A stretch of 64,000 nucleotides of DNA from CAZIPE01 sp964541305 (GCA_964541305.1 CAZIPE010000002.1:11513-75512); one strand, 5' to 3'; positions 16,141 through 25,660 are shown, counted from the first letter of the stretch. Notes: a model not told the origin generated them from the sequence alone. Numbers and translations are program-made.

Positions 16141-18947
16141 AGCACTTCTTTTAGATAGTTTCCGGTAAATGATTCTTTTACTTTTACTACTTCTTTTGGC
16201 GTACCTTCAGCAATAATTTGCCCGCCACCGTCACCACCTTCCGGACCCATATCAATAATATGATCGGCAGATTTTATAACATCAAGATTATGCTCGATGA
16301 TCACCATTGAGTTGCCTGAATCGACTAACTTAGCCAGAACCGAAAGTAGCTTTTCTACATCAGCAGCATGAAGACCGGTCGTCGGCTCATCAAGAATGTA
16401 GAGGGTCCGACCCGTTGGACGACGCGAAAGTTCGCTGGCAAGTTTAATGCGCTGAGCCTCACCACCCGACAGGGTCGTAGCTGGCTGTCCAAGATGGATG
16501 TAGCCCAATCCTACGTCATGCAATGTCTGCAATTTTCGTGCAATTGAAGGCTGATTCTCGAAAAAGTCTACTGCTTGATCAATCGTCATCGAAAGAACAT
16601 CAGAAATATTCTTTCCTTTGTAGGTTATCTCGAGCGCTTCGCGGTTATATCGTTTACCCTTACAGATTTCGCAGGTGACATAGACATCGGGTAAAAAGTG
16701 CATTTCAATTTTTATAATGCCATCACCCTGGCAGTTTTCACAGCGCCCACCCTTAACATTAAAACTAAACCGTCCCGGTTTGTAACCGCGAATATTAGCC
16801 TCGGGTGTACCAGAGAATAATTCACGAATTGGTGTGAATACTCCCGTGTAGGTAGCGGGGTTTGAGCGTGGAGTGCGACCAATTGGTGATTGATCTATAA
16901 TTATGACCTTATCAAGATGTTCGATACCTTCGATGCTATCGTGCCTGCCTGGAACTTCGTGGGCACGGTGTAAGCGGGCTTGAAGCTCTTTTGCCAAAAT
17001 GTCATTTATGAGTGATGATTTGCCTGAACCCGACACACCACTGACAACTACAAGCTTTCCAAGTGGGATAGTGACATCAATATTCTGTAAGTTATTTTCT
17101 GCCGCGCCTTTTACGACGATTTTTTTACCACTGCCTTTTCGATAGCTCTTTGGGGGTGCAATAACACGAGTACCACTCAAAAACTGGCCCGTAATGCTGT
17201 CTTTATTCTTTGCCACTGCACTGGGTGTGCCCGAGGCAATAACCTTACCGCCGTGCACACCCGCACCTGGACCAATATCAATTAACCAATCTGCTGAACG
17301 GATTGTATCTTCGTCGTGCTCAACAACAATAACAGTATTATCGAGGTCACGAAGATGCTTAAGGGTTGCAATCAGGCGGTCGTTGTCTCGTTGATGAAGC
17401 CCGATAGATGGTTCATCGAGCACATATAACACCCCTGTTAAACCCGAGCCAATTTGAGTCGCCAGGCGAATGCGCTGTGCCTCACCGCCTGATAGTGTAG
17501 CCGCACTTCGGCTAAGGTTTAAATAATTCAGACCAACATTATTTAAAAACTTCAGTCGAGAATGAATCTCTTTGGCAACCTGGCTGACAATGTGTAGCTC
17601 AGCTTCAGAAAACGCTATCTTATCAAACCATTCAAGTGCTTTGACTACTGAAAAATCAGTTATATCTCTAATTGAAGCACCGTGGACTGTTACTGCAAGC
17701 ACTTCTGGCTTTAACCGAGCCCCACTGCAGGTGTGGCAGGGGCGCTCACGCATAAATCGTTCAATGTCACGACGCATGAAGTCACTTTCAGTCTCCTTCC
17801 AACGACGTTCAAGATTTGGAATAACCCCCTCATAAGTGGTTTCAAAACTACGCCCCTGACTTAAAGTGACGTTATATTTTTGGTCACCTGTTCCGTAGAG
17901 CACTTTTTCGATATCCACATCCTTCAACTCAGCTGTTGGTACATGCAAATTGAAGCCATACTTTTCGGCAACCGCCTGCATCTTCTTCATATACCACGCG
18001 TCTGCATTTACTCTGTTGAATGGTCGAATAGCACCTTCGGCAATGGTAAGATTACCATTTGGTATAACGAGTTCAGGATCCACCTCTAATCGCGAACCCA
18101 GACCTGTGCACGTTGGGCAGGCACCTTGAGGGGCGTTAAAACTAAACAATCGTGGCTCAAGTTCAGGAAGGGCAAGTTCGGGGTGATCAGGACAAGCGTA
18201 ACGCTGAGACAGCAAGCTATCTTCATTGGTATCGGCGTTATGAATAATTAGTGATTCTTTGCCGAGTTCCAGCGCCTGCTCTATAGATTGAGTCAACCGA
18301 CCCTGATGCGCGTCATCATTAGTAATACGATCAACTACAATTTCAATGGTATGCTTATATTTTTTGTCTAGTTCAGGCCATTCATCAAGTGAATAAATAA
18401 CACCATCTACACGAGCGCGCGCAAATCCACTGCGCTGATACTCGGCTGGAATATGTTCAAACTGCCCTTTTTTAGCGTTCACTATTGGAGCAAGTACTAA
18501 TAGGCGGGCACCCTTCGGGAGTGAAAGCACCTCATCAACAATTGCCTGAGGAGTTAAGCGCTTAATTTCGTTTCCATCAATCGGGCAATGCGGTACACCG
18601 ATACGGGCATAGAGCAATCGAAGGTAGTCGTATATTTCAGTGACCGTTGCAACAGTTGAGCGTGGGTTTCTTGAGGTAGACTTCTGATCAATTGATATCG
18701 CAGGTGAAAGCCCGTCTATCTGATCAACATCTGGCTTTTCCATAAGACCAAGGAACTGACGAGCATATGAAGATAGTGATTCGACGTACCGGCGCTGGCC
18801 TTCTGCATAAATAGTATCAAATGCCAAAGAAGACTTTCCCGAACCCGAAAGCCCGGTAATTACCACTAGTTTACCTCGCGGAATATCGAGATCTATGTTT
18901 TTTAAATTATGCTCGCGCGCTCCACGAACCGAAATAACCTCAGCCAT
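16137..18947 (-). CDS. uvrA: Excinuclease ABC subunit A
   Basis: UvrA is the damage-recognition ATPase of nucleotide excision repair. The 936-residue protein has two ABC-type ATPase modules: first Walker A GLSGSGKSSLAFDT near 30, second GVSGSGKSSLIND near 640, with signatures LSGGEAQRIRLA and LSGGEAQRIKLA. Two Cys-rich metal-binding segments are visible (CPTCTGLGS, and CENCQGDG with CEICKG). The length is full (940 in E. coli). UvrC is also in this window; UvrB is not. It is leaderless by the position of its TATAAT. Confidence 0.97.
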   Translation of the reverse strand: MAEVISVRGAREHNLKNIDLDIPRGKLVVITGLSGSGKSSLAFDTIYAEGQRRYVESLSSYARQFLGLMEKPDVDQIDGLSPAISIDQKSTSRNPRSTVATVTEIYDYLRLLYARIGVPHCPIDGNEIKRLTPQAIVDEVLSLPKGARLLVLAPIVNAKKGQFEHIPAEYQRSGFARARVDGVIYSLDEWPELDKKYKHTIEIVVDRITNDDAHQGRLTQSIEQALELGKESLIIHNADTNEDSLLSQRYACPDHPELALPELEPRLFSFNAPQGACPTCTGLGSRLEVDPELVIPNGNLTIAEGAIRPFNRVNADAWYMKKMQAVAEKYGFNLHVPTAELKDVDIEKVLYGTGDQKYNVTLSQGRSFETTYEGVIPNLERRWKETESDFMRRDIERFMRERPCHTCSGARLKPEVLAVTVHGASIRDITDFSVVKALEWFDKIAFSEAELHIVSQVAKEIHSRLKFLNNVGLNYLNLSRSAATLSGGEAQRIRLATQIGSGLTGVLYVLDEPSIGLHQRDNDRLIATLKHLRDLDNTVIVVEHDEDTIRSADWLIDIGPGAGVHGGKVIASGTPSAVAKNKDSITGQFLSGTRVIAPPKSYRKGSGKKIVVKGAAENNLQNIDVTIPLGKLVVVSGVSGSGKSSLINDILAKELQARLHRAHEVPGRHDSIEGIEHLDKVIIIDQSPIGRTPRSNPATYTGVFTPIRELFSGTPEANIRGYKPGRFSFNVKGGRCENCQGDGIIKIEMHFLPDVYVTCEICKGKRYNREALEITYKGKNISDVLSMTIDQAVDFFENQPSIARKLQTLHDVGLGYIHLGQPATTLSGGEAQRIKLASELSRRPTGRTLYILDEPTTGLHAADVEKLLSVLAKLVDSGNSMVIIEHNLDVIKSADHIIDMGPEGGDGGGQIIAEGTPKEVVKVKESFTGNYLKEVL

Positions 18948-18955
18948 AAGATACC

Positions 18956-18961
18956 ATTATA
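18956..18961 (-). promoter_or_regulatory. -10 box, leaderless, for uvrA
   Basis: Minus strand TATAAT, 8 bases from ATG 18947, within the 16-base gap after the 2H-like gene. I see no SOS-type operator near it. Confidence 0.65.
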
Positions 18962-18963
18962 CC

Positions 18964-19623
18964 TCAAAGTACATCTGTTTGTGCAGTCTTTGGATAAAAA
19001 TCAAGACTGCCTAGACTTATTGTGGCGCCCTTTTCGAGCACCTCACTAGTCGCATCAATCACTCTGCTTTTTTCAAGTCTTGTCATTGGGTGGTCGCTTT
19101 CACCTAGCGTTATATGCGGGCTAAAGCCATCACTTCTCAGGGCACCCTTCAAGCCAATGCTTGCCATAGCTTTCATAGTATTTCTCACCTCCTGCCTCAA
19201 ATCCTCACTGTCCACGGCCATGACCAAAGCCCTGCCGTGTTTAATAACTCTAGGTTCAACAAATTGCACTTCAAGTCCTTCAGCTAGTGTTTGTTGAATC
19301 TGACTCTTTACTTGTGCCTGGGCCTTTCCGTATTCGTAGCCCACAATTAATCCTCTCGCCAATTGACTGTCGAGTTGTCGTTTTCTCATGATCGTAAGCT
19401 GTAGCTTTGTTCTTGGGTGAACGAGTTCTGCTAAATTATCATCGTCAATAAGCAAGTCATAGAACCTATCTCGTATACCAATATCATCTTGATAACTCAC
19501 CCACCTTCTGATGCCAAACGGCTCCGGCTTACCTGCTTGAACTGCCCTTCTGAGCTCTTGATTTGCGGCAAGACGATTGTGTTGTGGTCTCCTCGTACCT
19601 TGTCTATTTTTGCGTGAACTCAT
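18964..19623 (-). CDS. 2H phosphoesterase-like protein
   Basis: A 219-residue soluble protein with a basic N-terminus. The stretch DGFSPHITLGES near 180 is the second HxT motif of the 2H phosphoesterase / 2'-5' RNA ligase-like superfamily, whose members act on cyclic phosphates or 2'-5' linkages. The first motif would fall near KLQLTI, where Gln replaces His, so it may be inactive or use a different residue. The start has AGAGGA about 13 bases upstream. Assignment rests on the one motif and overall size, so it is tentative. Confidence 0.55.
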   Translation of the reverse strand: MSSRKNRQGTRRPQHNRLAANQELRRAVQAGKPEPFGIRRWVSYQDDIGIRDRFYDLLIDDDNLAELVHPRTKLQLTIMRKRQLDSQLARGLIVGYEYGKAQAQVKSQIQQTLAEGLEVQFVEPRVIKHGRALVMAVDSEDLRQEVRNTMKAMASIGLKGALRSDGFSPHITLGESDHPMTRLEKSRVIDATSEVLEKGATISLGSLDFYPKTAQTDVL

Positions 19624-19676
19624 AATGTATTAATCCTCTTACTGCCCATGGTACAACAAATAGCTGAGTTGTCTAG

Positions 19677-19682
19677 TATAAT
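19677..19682 (+). promoter_or_regulatory. -10 box, leaderless, for the PGPGW protein
   Basis: TATAAT, 7 bases before ATG 19690. This rejects the upstream in-frame start at 19648, which precedes the promoter. Confidence 0.65.
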
Positions 19683-19689
19683 AAGTTGT

Positions 19690-20121
19690 ATGAAGGATAG
19701 AGCATATAGGTGGTGGAAGAATAAACCTTGGAGCCTGCGCAAGCCACTGGTTTTTGCGGTGGGTATTTTACTGATTATTATCGCTCCATTCATCGGGTTC
19801 ATTCCGGGACCTGGTGGGATTCTTGTGTTTCTGCTCGGTATAGCTGTGTTGGCAAGTGAGTTTGACTGGGCACTTTCGCTCAAAGCGTTCTTTTTGAAAA
19901 CTGTGCCGGCGGAAGTAAAAAAACGATGGAGACCAACTCAAAACTGGGAATATACTTTTGATATCACCACTGGCTGTCTACTCACTTCCTCTGTTATTTT
20001 TGGCTACTATGACTACTGGCTTCTTGCTGTATACTGTGGAATTCTCGGCACGTTACTTTTCATTTTCAACCGTAGCCGACTCGACCGTCTTAAATTGTAT
20101 TTTGCAAAGCGAAAGAACTAG
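19690..20121 (+). CDS. PGPGW family small membrane protein
   Basis: A 143-residue membrane protein. After a basic, Trp-rich start (MKDRAYRWWKNKPW) comes a first membrane helix, then FIPGPGGILVFLLGIAVLAS, which matches the PGPGW transmembrane family (Pfam PGPGW), and a second hydrophobic region near the C-terminus. The function of this family is unknown; it recurs in actinobacteria and CPR. Start chosen from the promoter. It is 16 bases upstream of pheA on the same strand. Confidence 0.75.
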   Translation: MKDRAYRWWKNKPWSLRKPLVFAVGILLIIIAPFIGFIPGPGGILVFLLGIAVLASEFDWALSLKAFFLKTVPAEVKKRWRPTQNWEYTFDITTGCLLTSSVIFGYYDYWLLAVYCGILGTLLFIFNRSRLDRLKLYFAKRKN

Positions 20122-20137
20122 CGTAAAGTTATCTGGT

Positions 20138-20968
20138 ATGAAAATTGCTATTCAAGGTCAAGCGGGCTCATTTCATGCCATTGCGGCAAAAAGTCTTTTT
20201 GGCACAGAAGTTGAGCTAATATACTGCGACACATTTAAATCTGTGTTCGCATCACTTGATGCTGGCAAGGCAACGCATGCAATTGTGGCTATTGAAAACT
20301 CGCTTTATGGCTCAATCAACGAGGTGTACGATCTACTTCTTGCACACCAGTTTTCAATCACCGGTGAAGTATATGAACAAATTGGACTTCACCTCTTTGG
20401 GCTAAAAGGATCGACAGCTTCAGACATAACTGATATCTACTCACAAGCCCCTGCCCTTGCCGAAGCAGAAGACTATCTAGAAACCCACTTAAAGCAAGCA
20501 ACCCGTCATGAATATTTTGATACTGCCGCTGCCGCCCAGTATGTGGCAGATGAAAAAAATATACATAACGCTGCAGTAGCGAGTAATGAAGCGGGGGAAC
20601 TCAGTTCGCTTCACCTACTAGCCAGCAACATCGAAACACACCATCATAATTACACACGCTTTATTGCCCTTTCAAAAAATGATGCCGTAGACGCGCAGGG
20701 CAACAAAACATCTATTACCTTTCGCACACAAGACAAGGCTGGATCACTTTACGACGCACTCGGAGTATTTGCAAAGCGAAAAATCAACCTTACAAAACTG
20801 GAGAGTCGTCCGATTATCGGTAATGCATGGCGCTACATGTACTACGTTGATTTTTCTGCCGGCATCAATGAAGCACATGTTCAAAAAGCACTCGAGGAAC
20901 TCGAATCTCATGCTACACACATACGAATTCTTGGCTCGTACCCCGCTGGCAATACACTAATCGCCTAG
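20138..20968 (+). CDS. pheA: Prephenate dehydratase with ACT domain
   Basis: Converts prephenate to phenylpyruvate, the penultimate step to phenylalanine. The 276-residue protein has the catalytic domain (IAIQGQAGSFHAIAA start; HNYTRFIAL holds the conserved TRF) and a C-terminal ACT domain with the Phe-binding ESRP motif (LTKLESRPIIG). The frame is open 60 codons further upstream inside the PGPGW gene, but ATG 20138 matches the family N-terminus exactly. No other aromatic pathway gene is in the window, which is odd for a lineage with few amino acid pathways. Confidence 0.93.
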   Translation: MKIAIQGQAGSFHAIAAKSLFGTEVELIYCDTFKSVFASLDAGKATHAIVAIENSLYGSINEVYDLLLAHQFSITGEVYEQIGLHLFGLKGSTASDITDIYSQAPALAEAEDYLETHLKQATRHEYFDTAAAAQYVADEKNIHNAAVASNEAGELSSLHLLASNIETHHHNYTRFIALSKNDAVDAQGNKTSITFRTQDKAGSLYDALGVFAKRKINLTKLESRPIIGNAWRYMYYVDFSAGINEAHVQKALEELESHATHIRILGSYPAGNTLIA

Positions 20969-21081
20969 TATTTTTGCATTGTCGAAAATAACACAACATA
21001 TTTGTGTAATTTGCTATTGTCACGCCTTTTGATATAGCGGTATGATAAAGACAGATTAACAAATGAGTGGAGTGCGAGACC

Positions 21082-21429
21082 GTGAAAAAGAAAATGTTAT
21101 TTTGGGCAGTAGTTTGTGGGATCATCGTTACTCTGCTTGTTGTCGAAAATCCACTACAAATGTTTTTCAATTTCGTTATTGCTGGCATAGTGCCAGGGAT
21201 CAATATTTCGCTTGGTTTCGTGCCTTCAATTGGCGTCATACTTGCCCTGCTATGGCTGATGAAACGGTGGCTGCGAGATATTCGCTATCAGATGATGCGC
21301 CGTACTGCACTTGAAATGAATGCTGAAAAAGTAAAGAACGAGCTACAGAACGCTCAGCAGAAAGAAAGTAAAGAACGGCGACAATCAGTCATTGCCGCGC
21401 GAGCACTCAAACGGGCCAACAATTTGTAA
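21082..21429 (+). CDS. Small membrane protein with C-terminal coiled coil
   Basis: I do not recognise the family. The 115-residue product has two hydrophobic helices (about 3-20 and 30-58, with a PGINISLGFVPSIG turn between) and a charged helical tail (about 65-115, rich in Arg, Glu and Gln). I prefer GTG 21082 because GGAG lies 9 bases upstream; GTG 21067 would add five residues. A TATGAT at about 21041 may be the -10. It is convergent with sbcB, 5 bases apart. Confidence 0.55.
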   Translation: MKKKMLFWAVVCGIIVTLLVVENPLQMFFNFVIAGIVPGINISLGFVPSIGVILALLWLMKRWLRDIRYQMMRRTALEMNAEKVKNELQNAQQKESKERRQSVIAARALKRANNL

Positions 21430-21434
21430 CTACC

Positions 21435-22865
21435 CTAATCTTCGATTGGCATAATACTCTCGCCGTAGAGCTGAAGCTCTTGCAATAAGAATTGGGCATT
21501 GTCATCAGCTTGCTTCGATGCTGAAAGTTCGCCGAGACGCTCAGCAAACTGTTGTAAACTCAGTTGTCCACTTATGCCGTTCACAATTCTCTGCGTGCGA
21601 TATTTTTCCCAGAGCTCGCGCTCACCAGAATTTATAGATTTTGGAAAGTTACGAACTTTGTAGCGAACCAGTAGCTTTTCTAATCGTTCATCATGAAATT
21701 CTGGTGTGTAATCAGCAAGCTGATTTTGTTCCAACGCCCGCACCACCCGCATTTCGTTACGATCTTTATCTCCAATGAAGCCATTGTACAGTTGGAAGTC
21801 TGGATCATCATACCTCTCGTACCCTTCGCGCTTGGCGCTGTCGCGTTTTTCAAACAAGCTATGTATTCGCTGTGCAAAACCCTTAAGTTGGGTGAGGTTT
21901 TTGTAATTAGCTTCAATTGTCGCCATTTGAAGATGTAAACGTTTCTGGCTATCTTCATCGAGTACGCCTAGTGGAGCAATAGCGGGGCAGGCATTTGGTT
22001 TGAGTGATTTAATTGGCAAAAGCTCGGTTTCTTCATTGCGCGTAAACAACATTTCGCTCAGTTCTTCATCTGGAAGCGAGGCAAGGTTGGTGGGGTCAAT
22101 TCTCAAATCGTATACGAGCACTGCACCATGGGCACCAGGTGCAATAGGCAGTACTGCAGTTGTCTTTTGCCAGTTGTTTGAATACCGACCCGATGTGTAC
22201 AGCAAAGGCTTTGGATCATCCAACTGCACCATGTGCGCAACGGCTTTTTTGCTACGCACGCTTAATAGATACTCGAATATTTTAGGTTGCTTTTCTTTAA
22301 GTAATTTCGCCACTTCAATAGTGGCGTACACATCACTCAAGGCGTCGTGAGCATTGTGGTGGTCAAGCTTATTGAGCTTTGTGAGTAGTTCTAATCTGTT
22401 GGTTGGTTGTTTTTTTTCATCAAAGGGCCACTCAATCCCGTCTGGTCGAAGGGCACGGATCATACGCACCACATCAAGCAAATCCCAGCGCGATCTCCCG
22501 TTCGCCCACTGCCACTCATACGGATCGAAAAAATTACGCCACAGGCTCATGCGCATGAATTCATCATCGAACCGAATACTATTGAATCCAAGTATCGTAG
22601 TGTCGGGCTGTAGCACGTCATCATGAAAAAGCTTGAGAAACTCAGCCTCAGTGTAGCCTTCTTCCAGTGTTTTTTGAGGTGTGATGCCGGTGATAAGGAT
22701 TGCATCAGGATCAGGCAGGACCTCGTCCGTTAGCTTAACAAGCCAGTTTTGAGGTTCACCAATCGGCTTAAAGTTTTCATCTGTCCGTTGCCCAGCGAAC
22801 TGCATAATCCGCTGAGCTCGTGCATTAATGCCAGACGTTTCTAAATCGTAAAAGTAAAAAGTCAC
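21435..22865 (-). CDS. sbcB: Exodeoxyribonuclease I
   Basis: ExoI degrades single-stranded DNA 3' to 5' in recombination and mismatch repair. The 476-residue protein has the DEDDh exonuclease domain first: FYDLETSG near 6-13 (Asp and Glu of motif I), GFNSIRFDDEF (motif II), and HNAHDALSDV (His and Asp of motif III). The SH3-like and C-terminal domains follow. The length is the same as E. coli ExoI (475). The start is GTG 22865 (GTG ACT TTT TAC). The match is full length with no missing motif. Confidence 0.95.
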   Translation of the reverse strand: MTFYFYDLETSGINARAQRIMQFAGQRTDENFKPIGEPQNWLVKLTDEVLPDPDAILITGITPQKTLEEGYTEAEFLKLFHDDVLQPDTTILGFNSIRFDDEFMRMSLWRNFFDPYEWQWANGRSRWDLLDVVRMIRALRPDGIEWPFDEKKQPTNRLELLTKLNKLDHHNAHDALSDVYATIEVAKLLKEKQPKIFEYLLSVRSKKAVAHMVQLDDPKPLLYTSGRYSNNWQKTTAVLPIAPGAHGAVLVYDLRIDPTNLASLPDEELSEMLFTRNEETELLPIKSLKPNACPAIAPLGVLDEDSQKRLHLQMATIEANYKNLTQLKGFAQRIHSLFEKRDSAKREGYERYDDPDFQLYNGFIGDKDRNEMRVVRALEQNQLADYTPEFHDERLEKLLVRYKVRNFPKSINSGERELWEKYRTQRIVNGISGQLSLQQFAERLGELSASKQADDNAQFLLQELQLYGESIMPIED

Positions 22866-22896
22866 TTAATCAGTATCGAGTATCTTGCGTGAAGTA

Positions 22897-23304
22897 TCAA
22901 GCAACAACAGAAAGCGCTAACTCATCAGACAGCAGTAGCTGGTCTGCTATGCCTTTTAGCAAATTTCTTCTGTGGCCAAAATATATTATTCGAGCTTCAT
23001 CATCACTATACCAATTCTGTTCACACATCTCCTCTAGATGTGCTTCGTGTTCACTTTCAAGTCCAAGAAGATAGTCCCTTACTCTTGCTTCCGTTATATC
23101 TTCGACTGACTCAGTTTCGGTTCGTCCTACCCGAAGTTCAGTGTGCATGTTTTTAAGTGTGTCACATAAAGCCCGAAAAACGTCTGGAGCCATGCCGTTT
23201 TCAAATGCTTGGTTGATGGTCTCAGTCGCGACTACAATATCGGCTTGAAAATTTTCTCCGAGAATGTTTTCAGCTTGTGACACTTCAAGTAAAGACGTTA
23301 CCAC
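22897..23304 (-). CDS. Unrecognised helical protein, 135 aa
   Basis: I do not recognise this soluble, acidic, almost entirely helical protein. Distinctive stretches: AENILGENFQADIVVATETI, LCDTLKNMHTELRVG, and LESEHEAHLEEMCEQNWYSD. It has no signal peptide or membrane segment. The start is GTG 23304 (GTG GTA ACG) and I see no convincing Shine-Dalgarno. It is 31 bases upstream of sbcB in the same direction and could be co-transcribed with it. Confidence 0.6.
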   Translation of the reverse strand: MVTSLLEVSQAENILGENFQADIVVATETINQAFENGMAPDVFRALCDTLKNMHTELRVGRTETESVEDITEARVRDYLLGLESEHEAHLEEMCEQNWYSDDEARIIYFGHRRNLLKGIADQLLLSDELALSVVA

Positions 23305-23385
23305 TGTTTTTTTCTTTCTTTAACTATTGGAACCTATATTTTGACTGTACTCCGCTATTTTAAGGTGTCAATAAATTGTTGTAAT

Positions 23386-23979
23386 TTAAACTTTTTTGAG
23401 AGACTCTGGCACGGGCTCATCGAACTTCATGGATAATTCCAGGGCCTCGAAGGCGCTCGGATCTATTCCATAATGCTCAGCGTACACCGGCGTCACCCCG
23501 CCAAAACAGGCATCTTCCCATTTGAGATTTAGTTGTAGGGCAAGTTCTTTTACTTCACTTTCTGATCTACCTTCAATTTCAATAAATGGCGGAACCCACG
23601 GCCACTCATCAAGCATTATCTCTACATCATTAAGTTCCCATAATTCACGCTTGGATTCCTGTTCACCTTTAACTTCTAGCCCGATAGATACCAAAAACTT
23701 TTTGGCAGAACCGTAATTATCAACCTTAACCGCTTGTTCGTATGTTTCACCCAATACGTCATCTTGTACTTGCTTTAACATAAGCTCTATTGAGCCATCA
23801 AGCTCTTCGCGCAACCGAACCCAAGCACGTCGGTCTTGCAAGCGACGATCCGGAAAATCGTAGACTGTACGATGTATGAGCATACTCTTGTGCTTACACT
23901 CTGCTCCAAGTTGTTTTAGCTTGTTGCGAACTACCTCGTGATCTACATTCAAGAATTTTGCTTCAATTTCTTTTTCCAC
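23386..23979 (-). CDS. CYTH domain protein (triphosphate-binding tunnel)
   Basis: CYTH proteins bind long phosphate groups in a beta tunnel; members include class IV adenylate cyclases, thiamine triphosphatases and inorganic triphosphatases. The 197-residue protein starts MEKEIEAKF, the ExExK signature at the mouth of the tunnel, and has alternating charged strands (RRAWVRLREELDGSIELMLK, PPFIEIEGRSE). The actual substrate cannot be told from sequence. It starts at GTG with AAAAGGAG about 9 bases upstream and is 27 bases downstream of obgE in the same direction. Confidence 0.8.
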   Translation of the reverse strand: MEKEIEAKFLNVDHEVVRNKLKQLGAECKHKSMLIHRTVYDFPDRRLQDRRAWVRLREELDGSIELMLKQVQDDVLGETYEQAVKVDNYGSAKKFLVSIGLEVKGEQESKRELWELNDVEIMLDEWPWVPPFIEIEGRSESEVKELALQLNLKWEDACFGGVTPVYAEHYGIDPSAFEALELSMKFDEPVPESLKKV

Positions 23980-24006
23980 TACGATTGCTCCTTTTCGTGC
24001 GCTTCC

Positions 24007-25302
24007 CTAATCGTCCTCTTGTTCAATCAGGTGGATTGACTGGTCAGTTCGCCCGAAGACTATTTCGGTATCTGGTTTAGCACCTTTACGGTTTAGTTCG
24101 TGGATGATGCCCATTTTTTTCATGATGTCACGGAGGCGCTGACGAGAATGAAAGTTTTCAAAATCAGTTCGACGGGCAAATTTTTCAATCTTGCGACCAG
24201 TGACTTTCAGGCTGTTTTTCCCCGTTTTTTCAACATTCCATGGAAGTTCATCTGTTTCTAGCGTGAAAGTAGGTGTTTTTTGATCATTTTCAGCCGTTTC
24301 TAGCGCTTTTTTGGCCTTATTGGTGTCCACGACCGCTCTAAGTTTACGAAGCAACTCAGGTAGGTTTAGGTGTGCCTGCGAAGAAATCGCAAATATGGGG
24401 GTCTTTTTTGGGGCAACAGATTGAAGTTGTGAAATTAAATCGGTCACCATATCGTCATCTAAACCCTCCGTTTTCGTAATTGCCACCACCTCAGGACGAG
24501 CAGCTAATTCTTTACTGTATTCTTTTAGCTCTTTTCTGATGACTTTGTAGTCTTTCTGTATGTCATTACTATAAGCATCAATCAAATGTAGAAGCACGCC
24601 CGTGCGCTCAACGTGGCGTAAAAACTCGTGGCCCAAACCTTTGCCAGATGCCGCACCCTCAATAAGCCCAGGAATATCTGCAATCAGAAGTGACGTGTTA
24701 TCGATATCTGCAACACCCAGATGGGGTGTGAGCGTTGTAAAAGCATAGTCGGCGATCTCGGGCTTAGCGTTAGTCGTCACCGAAAGAAAGGTAGATTTCC
24801 CCGCATTTGGCAGACCCACCAGCCCCACATCGGCAATCAACTTTAGTTCAAGTGTAAGTTCATCTTCATCACCTCGCTCACCCTTTTCAGCTACTCGTGG
24901 TGTTTGACGTATTGAACTTGTGAAGTGGGCGTTGCCAAAACCACCATCGCCACCTCGTGCAACCACCATAACTTGACCATCTTCAGTAAAATCAGCTAGT
25001 AATTCCCCATTTTTAATCACCTGCGTTCCTACGGGAATTGATACATGTAGATGTTGGCCATTCTTGCCATGTCGCCTTCGTTTGGCACCATTTTCGCCTG
25101 GCTTAGCTCTTAGCTCTGGTGTAAAGCGGAAATCTACAAGTGTATTTTGGTTTCGATCAGCTTTGAATATGACATCTCCGCCCCTACCGCCATCACCACC
25201 ATCTGGGCCGCCTTTATCAACATAAATTTCATGACGAAAACTGACGGCTCCATCGCCGCCCTTTCCCGCAAAAACTTTTACAACCGCTTTATCTACAAAC
25301 AT
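24007..25302 (-). CDS. obgE: GTPase ObgE/CgtA
   Basis: A ribosome-associated GTPase required for 50S maturation and linked to stress signalling. The 431-residue protein has the glycine-rich Obg fold (about 1-158, KGGPDGGDGGRGGDVIFKA), a GTPase domain (G1 GLPNAGKSTF, G3 DIPGLIEGA, and TKTEG in the position of G4) and a C-terminal OCT domain (about 345-431). TATAAT lies 9 bases before the ATG. The CYTH gene follows in the same operon. Confidence 0.96.
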   Translation of the reverse strand: MFVDKAVVKVFAGKGGDGAVSFRHEIYVDKGGPDGGDGGRGGDVIFKADRNQNTLVDFRFTPELRAKPGENGAKRRRHGKNGQHLHVSIPVGTQVIKNGELLADFTEDGQVMVVARGGDGGFGNAHFTSSIRQTPRVAEKGERGDEDELTLELKLIADVGLVGLPNAGKSTFLSVTTNAKPEIADYAFTTLTPHLGVADIDNTSLLIADIPGLIEGAASGKGLGHEFLRHVERTGVLLHLIDAYSNDIQKDYKVIRKELKEYSKELAARPEVVAITKTEGLDDDMVTDLISQLQSVAPKKTPIFAISSQAHLNLPELLRKLRAVVDTNKAKKALETAENDQKTPTFTLETDELPWNVEKTGKNSLKVTGRKIEKFARRTDFENFHSRQRLRDIMKKMGIIHELNRKGAKPDTEIVFGRTDQSIHLIEQEDD

Positions 25303-25311
25303 CAGATATAG

Positions 25312-25317
25312 ATTATA
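25312..25317 (-). promoter_or_regulatory. -10 box, leaderless, for obgE
   Basis: Minus strand TATAAT, 9 bases from ATG 25302. Confidence 0.6.
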
Positions 25318-25357
25318 CCTGATTGAGTTGAATCTTATGCATCAGCCTCACTACAAC

Positions 25358-25636
25358 TTACGGAAAAACATCTGGGAAGTTGACGTTGAACCAGGCAATC
25401 AACGTCTTCTTTACTGAAATACCTGTAGATTTTATAAGCAGCAGACTTACTGCGCTTATGAGCGAGGGTATGATAAGAATCGGTATATCATCAGTTCGAA
25501 TTCCACCAAGACCCACCAAAATGAACCCGACTACAAGCAAGAAGGTTGTTGAAAAATAGAAGATTGTTGGAACTACAAACAGAATTAAACTATTACGAGT
25601 TGTTTTTTGTTTTGATTTCTTTTTGGTTTTGCCCAT
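25358..25636 (-). CDS. Small membrane protein with two helices
   Basis: I do not recognise the family. The 92-residue product has a lysine-rich N-terminus (MGKTKKKSKQKTTRN), two hydrophobic helices (about 16-42 and 50-66) and a C-terminal segment ending NVNFPDVFP. It lies 24 bases downstream of the CHAP/LysM hydrolase in the same direction, with a GAGGATG region 5-6 bases before the ATG, so it is probably translated from the same mRNA. The role is unknown. Confidence 0.6.
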   Translation of the reverse strand: MGKTKKKSKQKTTRNSLILFVVPTIFYFSTTFLLVVGFILVGLGGIRTDDIPILIIPSLISAVSLLLIKSTGISVKKTLIAWFNVNFPDVFP

Positions 25637-25660
25637 GCGCCCATCCTCAATTGGTTTATT

